Shown: positions 55,493 through 64,000 of the stretch, in pieces
Layout: each line of letters begins with the position of its first letter
Position numbering within the stretch: position 1 is the stretch's first letter
DNA from: Actinomycetospora chiangmaiensis DSM 45062
GTDB lineage: Bacteria > Actinomycetota > Actinomycetes > Mycobacteriales > Pseudonocardiaceae
Reading direction: 5' to 3'
NCBI RefSeq assembly: GCF_000379625.1
Contig: NZ_KB903240.1
Location: 328,679 to 392,678, forward strand
Length of the DNA: 64,000 nucleotides
Notes under the pieces: model-generated
What the model saw: the letters and a program-made list of their open reading frames with translations, nothing else
Database searches by the model: none
What the model was told of the DNA's origin: nothing
Program-made: the position numbers and the translations under genes

Positions 55493-55519
55493 TGTCACGC
55501 CGGGTCCGGCCCGGCGGTC
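55493..55519 (+). promoter_or_regulatory. ECF41-type promoter candidate
   Basis: TGTCACG (55493-55499), 16 bp and GGTC (55516-55519) closely follow the published ECF41 pattern TGTCACA-N16-CGTC. The expected start lies about 27 nt before the oxidoreductase ATG. Control by the sigma factor encoded in this operon is suggested. Confidence 0.55.
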
Positions 55520-55552
55520 CTCCTCTCGACAGCAGCGACGAGGAGGTCGGCC

Positions 55553-56695
55553 ATGACGGTCCGGATGTTCCCGACGACGGGTCGGGGCGGGTCCCGCGCG
55601 CGGGCACGGGTGGTGGTGCTCGGCGGCGGGTACGCCGGGCAGCTCGCGGCGCAGGCCCTGGCGGCGCGGACGGACGCGGCGATCACGCTCGTCAACGACG
55701 GCGACCGCTTCGTCCAGCGGGTGCGCCTGCACGAGGCGGCGGTGGGAAGCGCCGCGGCCGCGCCGCGGTTCGTCGACCTGCTCGCCGGGACCGGCGTGGA
55801 GTTCGTCGACGACCGCGCCGAGGACGTCGACCTCGCGGCCCACCGCGTCGCACTGCGCGGCGGCGGCGCGCAGGACTACGACCTGCTGGTCCACGCCGTC
55901 GGCAGCCACGCCGACCCCCGTGCGCTCCCGGGTCCGGTCGAGGACGTGTCGACGGCGCCCGGCGCGGCCCGGCTCCGCGAGCGGCTCGCGGCCGGACCGC
56001 GACGGGTCGCGGTCGTCGGCGGCGGGCTCACCGGCCTCGAGCTCGCCACCGAGCTGGCCGAGCACGGGCACCACGTGACCCTCGTCGGTGCCCGCGCCCT
56101 GGAGGACGACCTGTCCGTCCGCGGCGCCCGCCACGTGCGCCGCGTCTGCGCCCGGCTCGGCGTCGTGCTCCGCGAGCACGCCCGCGCCGTGGCCGCGGAC
56201 GACGACGGACTCGCCCTCGCCGACGGCACCCGGGTGGCGGCCGACGTCGTCGTCGGGACCGCGGGGTTCGCGGTGCCCGACCTCGCCCGCCGGGCCGGGC
56301 TCGCCGTGGACGACACCGGGCGGGTGCGGGTGGGGCCGGACCTGCGCTCGACCTCGCACCCCGACGTGCTCGCGATCGGGGACGCGGCCGCCGCGACCCG
56401 CCCCGACGGGCAGCCGCTGCGCATGGCCTGTGCGACCGGGATGCCCCAGGCGCAGCAGGCCGCCCGCACCGTGGCGGCGGTGCTCGCGGGGACGACACCG
56501 GAGCCACTGCACTTCCGGTACGCGCTCCGGTGCGTCAGCCTGGGCCGCCGGGACGGGCTGGTCCAGTTCGTGCACGCGGACGACTCGCCGCGCGAGACCG
56601 TGCTGACGGGACGGCTCGCGGCGGCGGTGAAGGAGGCGATCGTGGTCAACGCGCTGCGCGTCCAGCGCCACCCGTGGATCCCGACGAGCGCATGA
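55553..56695 (+). CDS. FAD-dependent NAD(P) oxidoreductase (NDH-2-like)
   Basis: This 380-residue flavoprotein has an FAD-binding loop LGGGYAGQLAAQAL near residue 27 and an NAD-binding loop VGGGLTGLELATELA near 155. DVLAIGDAAA, near 290, is the second FAD contact. It resembles the oxidoreductases that accompany ECF41 sigma factors (the COE group) and type II NADH dehydrogenases without a membrane anchor. The quinone or other acceptor is unknown. GAGGAGG precedes the ATG at 55553. Its stop overlaps the sigma factor start (ATGA), so both are made together. Confidence 0.9.
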   Translation: MTVRMFPTTGRGGSRARARVVVLGGGYAGQLAAQALAARTDAAITLVNDGDRFVQRVRLHEAAVGSAAAAPRFVDLLAGTGVEFVDDRAEDVDLAAHRVALRGGGAQDYDLLVHAVGSHADPRALPGPVEDVSTAPGAARLRERLAAGPRRVAVVGGGLTGLELATELAEHGHHVTLVGARALEDDLSVRGARHVRRVCARLGVVLREHARAVAADDDGLALADGTRVAADVVVGTAGFAVPDLARRAGLAVDDTGRVRVGPDLRSTSHPDVLAIGDAAAATRPDGQPLRMACATGMPQAQQAARTVAAVLAGTTPEPLHFRYALRCVSLGRRDGLVQFVHADDSPRETVLTGRLAAAVKEAIVVNALRVQRHPWIPTSA

Positions 56696-57645
56696 CCACC
56701 ACCGCCGGGGTCGCCGACGACGGTCGAGCCCCGCTGCGCTCCGTCTCCCCCGACCACGGTCGAGCCCCGCTGCGCTCCGTCTCCCCCGAGGTGTTCGAGG
56801 CCGAGCGCGGGCGGCTGACCGGGCTCGCCTACCGGATGCTCGGCGAGCTGCACGAGGCGCAGGACGTGGTGCAGGACGCGTGGCTGCGCTGGGCCGGTGC
56901 CGGCGACGAGGTGCGCGACCCGCCCGCGTGGCTCACCCGCGTCGTCGTCAACCTCTGCCGCAACCGACTGACGTCGCTGCGGGCGCGGCGCACCGAGTAC
57001 GTCGGGCCCTGGGTGCCCGAGCCGGTGCGCACGGACGGCGGCGCCGACCTCGGGCCGCTCGAGACCGCCGAGCAGCGGGAGACGCTCTCGCTCGGCGTGC
57101 TCCAGCTGATGGAGGCCCTCTCCCCCGCCGAGCGGGCCGTGTTCGTCCTGCACGAGGCGTTCGGGCACCCGCACGCCGAGGTCGCGACGCTGCTCGACCT
57201 CCCGGAGGCCACCGTCCGCCAGCATCTGCACCGGGCCCGCGACCGGGTGCGGGGACGCCGTCGGTTCGAGGCCGACCCGGACCGCGCCGCCGACCTCCTC
57301 GCCCGCTTCCTCGCCGCGGCCGCGGGTCAGGACCTCGCCGCGCTGGAGCAGCTGCTCGCCGACGACGCCGTCGCGGTGTCGGACGGCGGCGGCGTGGTGA
57401 CCGCGGCGCGCCGACCGGTCGAGGGCCGGGAGCGCATCGCGCGCTTCGTCGCCGGGCTGGCCCGCCAGGCGGCGACCGCGACGATCGAGGTCGGCGAGGT
57501 CAACGGGTCGGTCGGCGTGTCCGTGCGCGTGGACGGGGTCCTGACGGTCGTGATGCAGGCCGCCTTCGACGCCGACACCGGGCGTCTCGTCCACCTCGCG
57601 GCCCAGCTGAACCCGGGCAAGCTGCGCGCGGTGGAGGCAGCATGA
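56692..57645 (+). CDS. sigJ: ECF41-type sigma factor (SigJ-like)
   Basis: This 317-residue sigma factor has region 2 (LAYRMLGELHEAQDVVQDAW, about 43-62), region 4 (LSPAERAVFVLHEAFGHPHA, then PEATVRQHLHRARDRV) and a C-terminal SnoaL-like domain of about 110 residues. It ends with the NPGKL variant of the ECF41 NPDKL motif. In ECF41 proteins this C-terminal domain regulates activity in place of an anti-sigma factor. The N-terminus is odd: two copies of GRAPLRSVSP (11-20 and 23-32) are encoded by a 36-bp tandem repeat and are absent from normal region 2 starts. It is coupled to the oxidoreductase gene by ATGA. Confidence 0.93.
   Translation: MTTTAGVADDGRAPLRSVSPDHGRAPLRSVSPEVFEAERGRLTGLAYRMLGELHEAQDVVQDAWLRWAGAGDEVRDPPAWLTRVVVNLCRNRLTSLRARRTEYVGPWVPEPVRTDGGADLGPLETAEQRETLSLGVLQLMEALSPAERAVFVLHEAFGHPHAEVATLLDLPEATVRQHLHRARDRVRGRRRFEADPDRAADLLARFLAAAAGQDLAALEQLLADDAVAVSDGGGVVTAARRPVEGRERIARFVAGLARQAATATIEVGEVNGSVGVSVRVDGVLTVVMQAAFDADTGRLVHLAAQLNPGKLRAVEAA
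56721..56789 (+). repeat. 36-bp tandem repeat inside the sigma factor gene
   Basis: Two copies, starting at 56721 and 56757 (second about 33 bp long), read CGGTCGAGCCCCGCTGCGCT at their start. The 28-bp core differs from the 35741-35840 repeat at three positions only, and both have a 36-bp period. It is in frame and adds about 24 residues. Confidence 0.85.
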
Positions 57646-57649
57646 GGGG

Positions 57650-58450
57650 ATGACCTCACGTGAGGCGGTGGCCCGTCGCTACGGCGAACACCTCACCGAC
57701 CGTGACCTGCTCGCCCTCACCGGCGACCGCCCCGACCAGGTGCCGGCCCTGCGGCGCCGACCCGAGCTCGTGCTGGATCTGCTCGACCGCCCGGCCGTGG
57801 CCGACGCCGTGCTCTCGGCGCAGCACGACCCCGGGGAGCGCTTCCGGTACGTCTCGCCGTTCCTGGTCTTCGCGGCGGCCGTGCACCGCACGTCGGGCGG
57901 GCTGGTCGGGCGCGCGTCGGTGCTCGACCGCACCGGACCACGCGCCCGCGTCCCCGTGCTCGACGGGCCCCAGCTGGCCGCCTTCGCCACCGAGCCGGAG
58001 CACCGGCTGTTCACGGCCGAGCTGCTGAACTCCTACGCGCGCCTGACGTCGGGGGTGGTCTGGCGTCGCGACGACCACGGCTGGCGCCGGCGGCGCTGGG
58101 ACGACCTCGACCTGACCCGCCTCGCCGACCTGCTCGCCGACGTCCCCGAGGCCGAGCGCCCCGGGGTCTGGCGTCGGATCGGTGACGGCGCGCTCTTCCT
58201 CGCCGGGGTCTTCCCGGAGTACGCCGAGCGCACCTACGGCACGCCGGGGCGCCTGCACCGGGGTCTCCGGCTCGCCGACGACGGCCCGGTGACCGACCTG
58301 CTCGAGGACCTCGCCGGGCGGGCGTACCGGCAGACCCGCGGTGCGGTGCCGGCCGGCGTCGTCGACTCCCCGCGCTCGGCCCGCCGGCTACTCACCCTCG
58401 TCGCCGACCAGCACCTGCACCCCGACGCCGTGGTCGGACCCGGCCGCTAG
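57650..58450 (+). CDS. Hypothetical protein downstream of sigma factor
   Basis: This 266-residue protein starts MTSREAVARRYGEHLTDRDL four bases after the sigma factor stop, so it is very probably in the same operon. It is rich in Arg, Asp and Leu. The segments ERFRYVSPFLVFAAAVHR and FTAELLNSYARLTSGVVWRR look like buried helices. A helix-rich second half contains WRRIGDGALFLAGVFPEYAE. I do not recognise the family. There is no signal peptide, no clear membrane segment and no cysteine. Its role may be linked to the sigma factor's stress response, by context only. Confidence 0.75.
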   Translation: MTSREAVARRYGEHLTDRDLLALTGDRPDQVPALRRRPELVLDLLDRPAVADAVLSAQHDPGERFRYVSPFLVFAAAVHRTSGGLVGRASVLDRTGPRARVPVLDGPQLAAFATEPEHRLFTAELLNSYARLTSGVVWRRDDHGWRRRRWDDLDLTRLADLLADVPEAERPGVWRRIGDGALFLAGVFPEYAERTYGTPGRLHRGLRLADDGPVTDLLEDLAGRAYRQTRGAVPAGVVDSPRSARRLLTLVADQHLHPDAVVGPGR

Positions 58451-59307
58451 TCGCGGTGCGCCCGGTAGGCGAGCACCACCGCGGCGGCGTCCTCGTCCCC
58501 GTGGCCGGCGCGGTCGGCGGTGGAGAGCCGGTCGGCCAGCATCGCGAGCAGCCCGGTGAAGGTCCCGGACGAGTGCGCGGCGTCGAGGATGAGGTGTGTG
58601 TCCTTGAGGACGCCGTCGACGGCGAACGACGGCTCGAAGTCGTTCTCGATCATGCCCTTGCCCTTGAGCTGGGCGTACGGGCTGTCCAGCGCCTGACCGT
58701 CGATGGTGTCGAGGAAGAGCTGCGGGTCCAGGCCGAGGTCACCGGCCAGGGCGATCGACTGGGCGACCCCGCCGACGACCGTCGAGAGCCACGCGTTCAC
58801 GACGAGCTTGAGCCGGCTGCCGGTGCCGACGTCGCCCGCGTGGACCGTCTTCTGCCCGATGGCGTCGAGCGCCGGCTGCACGCGCTCGACGACGTCCTTG
58901 TCCCCCGACGCCAGGATGACGAGCTTCCCCTGCTCCGCCGGCCCCCGGGTCCCGACGACGGGTGCGTCGAGGAAGTCCACGCCCGCGTCGGACGCCTGCC
59001 GCGCCAGCTTCTCGATGCCGTCGACGCCGACCGTGGAGGTCTGGACCCACACGGTGCGCTCGCCGAAGCTCGGCAGGGCGTCGGACATCGTGGCGGCCAC
59101 CGCGTCGGCGTCGAACAGCATCGTGATCACCGCGTCGGCGCCGTCGACCGCCTCGGCCGCGGTGTCGACCACGGTGGCGCCGTGGTCCGCCAGCGGGTCG
59201 GCCTTCTCCCGCGTCCGGTTCCACGCGCGGACCGTGTGCCCCTCGCGGAGCAGGCTGCGCGCCATCCCGGAGCCCATCAGTCCCGTGCCGAGTACGGCCA
59301 CCGTCAT
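58447..59307 (-). CDS. 3-hydroxyisobutyrate dehydrogenase-family oxidoreductase
   Basis: This 286-residue beta-hydroxyacid dehydrogenase has the Rossmann start TVAVLGTGLMGSGMARSLLR and the substrate-loop signature DAPVVGTRGPAEQGKLVILA. GTGSRLKLVVNAW holds the catalytic lysine. It reduces or oxidises a small hydroxyacid or semialdehyde with NAD(P); candidates are 3-hydroxyisobutyrate, tartronate semialdehyde or gamma-hydroxybutyrate. The ATG at 59307 has AGGG eight bases upstream, while ATG 59313 is too close to it. Its last codon overlaps the end of the convergent hypothetical gene by 4 bp. Confidence 0.92.
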   Translation of the reverse strand: MTVAVLGTGLMGSGMARSLLREGHTVRAWNRTREKADPLADHGATVVDTAAEAVDGADAVITMLFDADAVAATMSDALPSFGERTVWVQTSTVGVDGIEKLARQASDAGVDFLDAPVVGTRGPAEQGKLVILASGDKDVVERVQPALDAIGQKTVHAGDVGTGSRLKLVVNAWLSTVVGGVAQSIALAGDLGLDPQLFLDTIDGQALDSPYAQLKGKGMIENDFEPSFAVDGVLKDTHLILDAAHSSGTFTGLLAMLADRLSTADRAGHGDEDAAAVVLAYRAHRD

Positions 59308-59461
59308 GCTCATGGCCCTCGGGTCGCCCGTCTGCGCGGGCGCCACACGTGACGTCGTGCGGACCCGGACGTACGGCGCGAGCGGGACGGCACCGTCCGC
59401 GGAGGGTGCGTCGGTCACCGCGTTCACCGGCGGGCCACCCGCGTCGGGCACGCTCCCGGGA

Positions 59462-60397
59462 GTGCGCCGCCTCCTCCTCGCCGCCGCCCTCGTTCTTGCC
59501 GGGTGCGGCGCACCCGGCCCGACCCCACCGGCCGTCGGGAACAGCGGTCCGGGGCCGTGCTCGCCGAGCACGAGCATCGCGTCGTACTCCGACGCCCTCG
59601 AGGGGCAGACGTTCCAGGGGCAGACGGTGGGCAACCTGTCCGCGCTCGCCAGGCGGGCCGACGGCACTCTCTTCGCACTCTCCGACCGCTCCGTCCTGTT
59701 GACGCTCGACGCGTCCGCCACCCGTCCACTGACGGCGGTGGTGCTCGCCGATCCTGCCGGGCAGCCGCTCGACTCGGAGTCGCTCGTCATCGACCGGGAC
59801 GGATCGCTGCTGATCGGCGACGAGACCGGGCCGCAGGTGCTGCGCTACTCCCCCGACGGACGGCTGCTCGGCGCCCTGCCGATCCCGGCAGACATTGTCG
59901 GACGGACGCAGGACAACGCGACGTTCGAGGGCCTCGCGCTGCAGCCCGACGACACGCTCGTCGCGTCGCTGGAGAAGCCGCTCACCGGTGAGACCGACAC
60001 GCGCCTGCTCACCTGGCGCGGTGGGGTCCCCGGGCCGGAGATCCCGATGCCGCTGCCGGCCGACCTGGGGGTCTCCGAGCTCGTCGCGATCGGCGACGGG
60101 CGGCTGCTCGCTCTCGAGCGCGGGTACGAGAAGGCGACCGGCAACACCGTGCACCTCGTCCTGGTCGACCCGCGGACGAGCCCGGCGACCGTCAGCGTGC
60201 TCGCCGATCTGGGCGCCTGCCCGTCGCTGGGCGCGACCGCGAAGCAGCCGCAACGCAACCCGCTGCTCGACAACATCGAGGGCATGACGATCACCGGCCG
60301 CGAGCCCAATGGCGCGCTCGACCTGCTGCTCGTGTCCGACGACAACGACAGTCCGCAGCAGATCACCCGCACCTACCGGCTGCGGACGACTCTCTGA
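59462..60397 (+). CDS. Phytase-like/esterase-like domain lipoprotein
   Basis: This 311-residue exported lipoprotein has a signal VRRLLLAAALVLAGC with the lipobox cysteine at 15. The mature part looks like a beta-propeller of the phytase-like (esterase-like activity) domain: VGNLSALARRADGTLFALSD, SESLVIDRDGSLLIGDETGP and ATFEGLALQPDDTLVASLEK, with LLLVSDDNDSPQQITR near the end. The acidic residues in these loops may bind calcium. True phosphatase activity is unproved for most relatives. The GTG at 59462 is the only start that leaves a correct signal peptide. Confidence 0.85.
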   Translation: MRRLLLAAALVLAGCGAPGPTPPAVGNSGPGPCSPSTSIASYSDALEGQTFQGQTVGNLSALARRADGTLFALSDRSVLLTLDASATRPLTAVVLADPAGQPLDSESLVIDRDGSLLIGDETGPQVLRYSPDGRLLGALPIPADIVGRTQDNATFEGLALQPDDTLVASLEKPLTGETDTRLLTWRGGVPGPEIPMPLPADLGVSELVAIGDGRLLALERGYEKATGNTVHLVLVDPRTSPATVSVLADLGACPSLGATAKQPQRNPLLDNIEGMTITGREPNGALDLLLVSDDNDSPQQITRTYRLRTTL

Positions 60398-60494
60398 ACG
60401 GGTCCCGCCTCTCGTCGCGCCCACCGCACCACTGATCGTCGGCGTTCTCAGGTTCGGGGAGTCGTCACCGTGCGCCTCCCTACCGTCGCGCCCC

Positions 60495-61808
60495 GTGCAT
60501 CTCGCGACACGACGGACGATCTGGACGGCGGTGGCGGCCCTCCTGCTCCTGGGGCCGGTGGCGCTGACGGTCTGGCGGACCGGGTCCGGCAAGCCGCTCT
60601 CGGTGATCCTCACGGCCGTCGGCGTGGTGGCGCTGGTGACGATGGGGGTCACGATGCTCGCCCCCGCGCGGCTGCGGACCCTCACACGGACCTTCGGGAT
60701 CGACCGCATCATCGGCACCCACCGCTGGCTCGGGATCGCCGCGATCGTCGCTGCCCTGGTGCACCTGGCGGTCGCCGTCGTCCGGTCGCCGAAGCTCTGG
60801 AACCCCTTCGCGGCGTCGCTGTCGATCCAGTGGGGGTGGTTGGCGACGACGGCCATGGTCGCGGTCGGACTCGTCGCCGCCTGGGGTCGACGGTCGGGTC
60901 GGCGCTACGAGGTGTGGGCGCGGGTGCACGCGCTGCTGGCGGCCGCCGCGATCGTGCTGGCCGGACTGCACGTGTTCTGGCTCGGCAACCTGCTCGAGGA
61001 CCCGGTGATGCGGGTCGTCCTCTCCGCGTTGATCCTCGGCTTCCTCGCCGTGCTCTTCCTGCGGTGGGTGTGGCGGCCGCTGTTCTCCCGCCACGGCGCG
61101 TACGTCGTCTACGGCGTCCGCCCGGAAGGACCTTCGACGGCGACGCTGGTCCTCGCCCCGGTCCACCTGCAGCGCGGGATGCGGTTCCACGCGGGCCAGT
61201 TCGTGTGGCTGCGCCTGCGCCGCTCGGTGCTCGGCAGCGAGGAGCACCCGTTCACCATCGCCTCGTCCGCGCAGATCACGGGCCGGCTGGAGCTCACCGT
61301 CCGCGGCAGCGGGGACTTCTCGACGACGTTGGCGTCGCTCCCGCCGGGATCGCGCGTCTGGCTCGACGGCCCGCACGGCTCCTTCTCCGCCACGCCCGAG
61401 GCACCGGGCCTGGTGCTGATCGCCGGGGGTGTCGGGATCACGCCGATGATGTCGATGCTGCGCACCCTGGCCGATTCGGCCGACCCACGCCCGCTGCACA
61501 TGGTCGTCGCCCAACGCCCCGACGAGCCGCTGTTCGAGCCCGAGCTCGCGTCGCTGGCCCGCCGGCTCGACCTGCGGATCACGCGGACGTCCGGGCGGCG
61601 GGTGGACGCGGCCCTGCTCGACGAGGTGATCCCCGGCCGGGGCCGCCGCCACCTCGACTGGTTCGTGTGCGGCTCGCCGTCGCTCCTCGCCGGGTCGCTC
61701 GCGGCGATCGAGCAGCTCGGCGTCCCCGCCGAGCGGGTGCACAGCGAGCAGTTCGGCTGGTCGGGCGCCATCCCGGTGCAGCGCAACCGCCGGGTGTCGA
61801 CGCCGTAG
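60495..61808 (+). CDS. Ferric reductase-like transmembrane flavocytochrome
   Basis: This 437-residue membrane protein has about six helices in residues 5-195 and a C-terminal FAD/NAD(P)H reductase domain. Possible heme ligands are histidines in GTHRWLGIAAIVAALVHLAV and WARVHALLAAAAIVLAGLHV, placed about 14 residues apart as in ferric reductase and NADPH oxidase families. The flavin site is EEHPFTIASS, and the nucleotide site is IAGGVGITPMMSML with CGSP near the end. It passes electrons across the membrane to iron chelates or oxygen. The GTG at 60495 is the best start; the reading further upstream overlaps the previous gene. Confidence 0.88.
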   Translation: MHLATRRTIWTAVAALLLLGPVALTVWRTGSGKPLSVILTAVGVVALVTMGVTMLAPARLRTLTRTFGIDRIIGTHRWLGIAAIVAALVHLAVAVVRSPKLWNPFAASLSIQWGWLATTAMVAVGLVAAWGRRSGRRYEVWARVHALLAAAAIVLAGLHVFWLGNLLEDPVMRVVLSALILGFLAVLFLRWVWRPLFSRHGAYVVYGVRPEGPSTATLVLAPVHLQRGMRFHAGQFVWLRLRRSVLGSEEHPFTIASSAQITGRLELTVRGSGDFSTTLASLPPGSRVWLDGPHGSFSATPEAPGLVLIAGGVGITPMMSMLRTLADSADPRPLHMVVAQRPDEPLFEPELASLARRLDLRITRTSGRRVDAALLDEVIPGRGRRHLDWFVCGSPSLLAGSLAAIEQLGVPAERVHSEQFGWSGAIPVQRNRRVSTP

Positions 61809-61847
61809 GCCCTCGACCGGGCGGCCCCCGGGGGCGATGATCGGTCC

Positions 61848-62642
61848 GTGGACCGCAGCCGGGACGAGCACAACGCGAAGGTCCTCGAGCAGTTCCGGCT
61901 CCAGGCCCCGACCTTCACCGACACCGGCGTGTTCGCGAGCAACCTCGACTGGATCGTGGACCGGCTCGCCCCGCGACCCGGCGAGCAGGCCCTCGACGTC
62001 GCGTCCGGTGCCGGGCACCTCGGGCGGGCCCTCGCGCCCCGGCTGGGCCACGTCAGCGCCCTGGACCTGACGCCGGAGATGCTCGCCCACGGCGATCGCA
62101 TCGCCCGCGACGCCGGGCTCCGCAACATCACGTTCGCCGTCGGGGACGCCACCGCTCTCCCCTGGCTCGACGACCAGTTCGACCTGGTCGTCTGCCGGCT
62201 CACCCTCCACCAGGTCGCCGACCCGGCCGCGGTCGTCCGGGAGATGGTCCGCGTCGCGCGCCCGGACGGTCGGATCGGCATCACCGACCTCGTCCTCGAG
62301 CCCGACGAGGCCGACCCGGACCTGGTCGACCGCAACACCCACCTCGAACGGCTCCGCGACCCCAGCCACGGCCGGACGCTGAGCACCACCGAGATCCACG
62401 GGCTGCTCACGGACGCCGGTGCGACCCCGATCTCCACGGAGCTGCGGGACAACCCGCTCGACGTCGAGGACTGGATGGAGCGCAGCCACACCCCGGAAGC
62501 GGACCGGGACGAGATCCGGCGCCAGCTCGACGCAGAACTCGCCGGTGGACCCGCCACAGGCCTGCGTCCGGGGCGGGACGGGGACGTCCGCACGATGACC
62601 CACGTCTGGGCCACCGTCCTCGCCGAGCCACGGCCAGCCTGA
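61848..62642 (+). CDS. UbiE-like SAM-dependent methyltransferase
   Basis: This 264-residue methyltransferase has motif I ALDVASGAGHLGRALAPRLG (about 48-67), acidic ALDLTPEM and motif IV QFDLVVCRLTLHQV, as in UbiE/COQ5-type and related small-molecule methyltransferases. The C-terminal part (LVLEPDEADPDLVDRNTH on) is the usual cap. The acceptor is unknown. The GTG at 61848 gives the normal start, DEHNAKVLEQFRLQAPTFTD. It is 39 bp after the ferric-reductase-like gene on the same strand and ends 5 bp before the convergent HNH gene ends. Confidence 0.9.
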   Translation: MDRSRDEHNAKVLEQFRLQAPTFTDTGVFASNLDWIVDRLAPRPGEQALDVASGAGHLGRALAPRLGHVSALDLTPEMLAHGDRIARDAGLRNITFAVGDATALPWLDDQFDLVVCRLTLHQVADPAAVVREMVRVARPDGRIGITDLVLEPDEADPDLVDRNTHLERLRDPSHGRTLSTTEIHGLLTDAGATPISTELRDNPLDVEDWMERSHTPEADRDEIRRQLDAELAGGPATGLRPGRDGDVRTMTHVWATVLAEPRPA

Positions 62643-62647
62643 CGCGG

Positions 62648-64000
<1,353 letters not shown>

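Overview
The window is 64 kb of very GC-rich chromosome from an actinobacterium. Many GTG and TTG starts, ATGA/GTGA/TGATG stop-start overlaps and almost no long intergenic space fit a Pseudonocardiales-type genome (Pseudonocardia or a relative). That rank is inference from gene content, not from a marker gene. A scattered backbone of pdtaR-like regulator, polA, rpsA, coaE and uvrB (48.7-22.8 kb, minus strand) lies in the same relative order as the Mycobacterium tuberculosis Rv1626-Rv1633 block, but with many accessory genes inserted. I see no prophage, insertion sequence, integrase, CRISPR array or biosynthetic cluster, and no gap between genes longer than about 275 bp.

Region by region. 0-2.2 kb (minus): DJ-1/PfpI-like protein, glutathione-independent formaldehyde dehydrogenase-like enzyme and a small conserved protein, probably one aldehyde-stress operon. 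2.4-6.9 kb: a helix-turn-helix/citrate synthase fusion divergent from a plain citrate synthase, then a small gene and glmS. 7-12 kb: a short Clp-type AAA+ unfoldase, a PmtA-like methyltransferase, DUF1059, a lipoprotein and a secreted sedolisin. 12.2-15.1 kb: LysR regulator divergent from a zinc alcohol dehydrogenase that overlaps a formaldehyde-activating-enzyme (Fae) homologue. 15.1-18.5 kb: a heterodimeric ABC exporter. 19.1-21.5 kb: AcoR-like regulator and butanediol-dehydrogenase-like enzyme.

22-30 kb: a UdgX-type uracil-DNA glycosylase convergent with uvrB, then DUF5685, DUF402, coaE, a 55-residue protein and rpsA. 30-35.7 kb: a methyltransferase and acetyltransferase pair, a tiny Cys/His protein, then a minus-strand operon of EthA-like Baeyer-Villiger monooxygenase, NAD(P)-binding oxidoreductase and cytochrome P450. 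35.8-41.3 kb: polA, a hotdog thioesterase and a LigD-like gene with a dead ligase domain, frameshifted before its polymerase domain. 41.3-48.7 kb: a complete branched-chain amino-acid-type ABC importer with two lipoprotein receptors, headed by the ANTAR response regulator. 48.9 kb: a tRNA with a CAA anticodon. 49-51.9 kb: an ArsR/SmtB-type metal sensor divergent from a nicotianamine-synthase-like gene, a phasin-like protein, a Rieske ferredoxin and a GntR regulator. 52-64 kb: methyltransferase, phosphoenolpyruvate synthase, an oxidoreductase plus ECF41 sigma factor operon, a 3-hydroxyisobutyrate-dehydrogenase-like gene, a phytase-like lipoprotein, a ferric-reductase-like flavocytochrome, another methyltransferase and the 3' part of a DUF222/HNH gene.

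The strongest candidates for something new are: the ArsR plus nicotianamine-synthase pair, whose sensor carries an alpha-5-type metal site (possible metallophore system); the dehydrogenase plus Fae-homologue operon; the LigD-like protein with a catalytically dead ligase domain; a 36-bp tandem repeat shared by an intergenic site and the N-terminus of a sigma factor; and a leucine-anticodon tRNA lacking the long variable arm.
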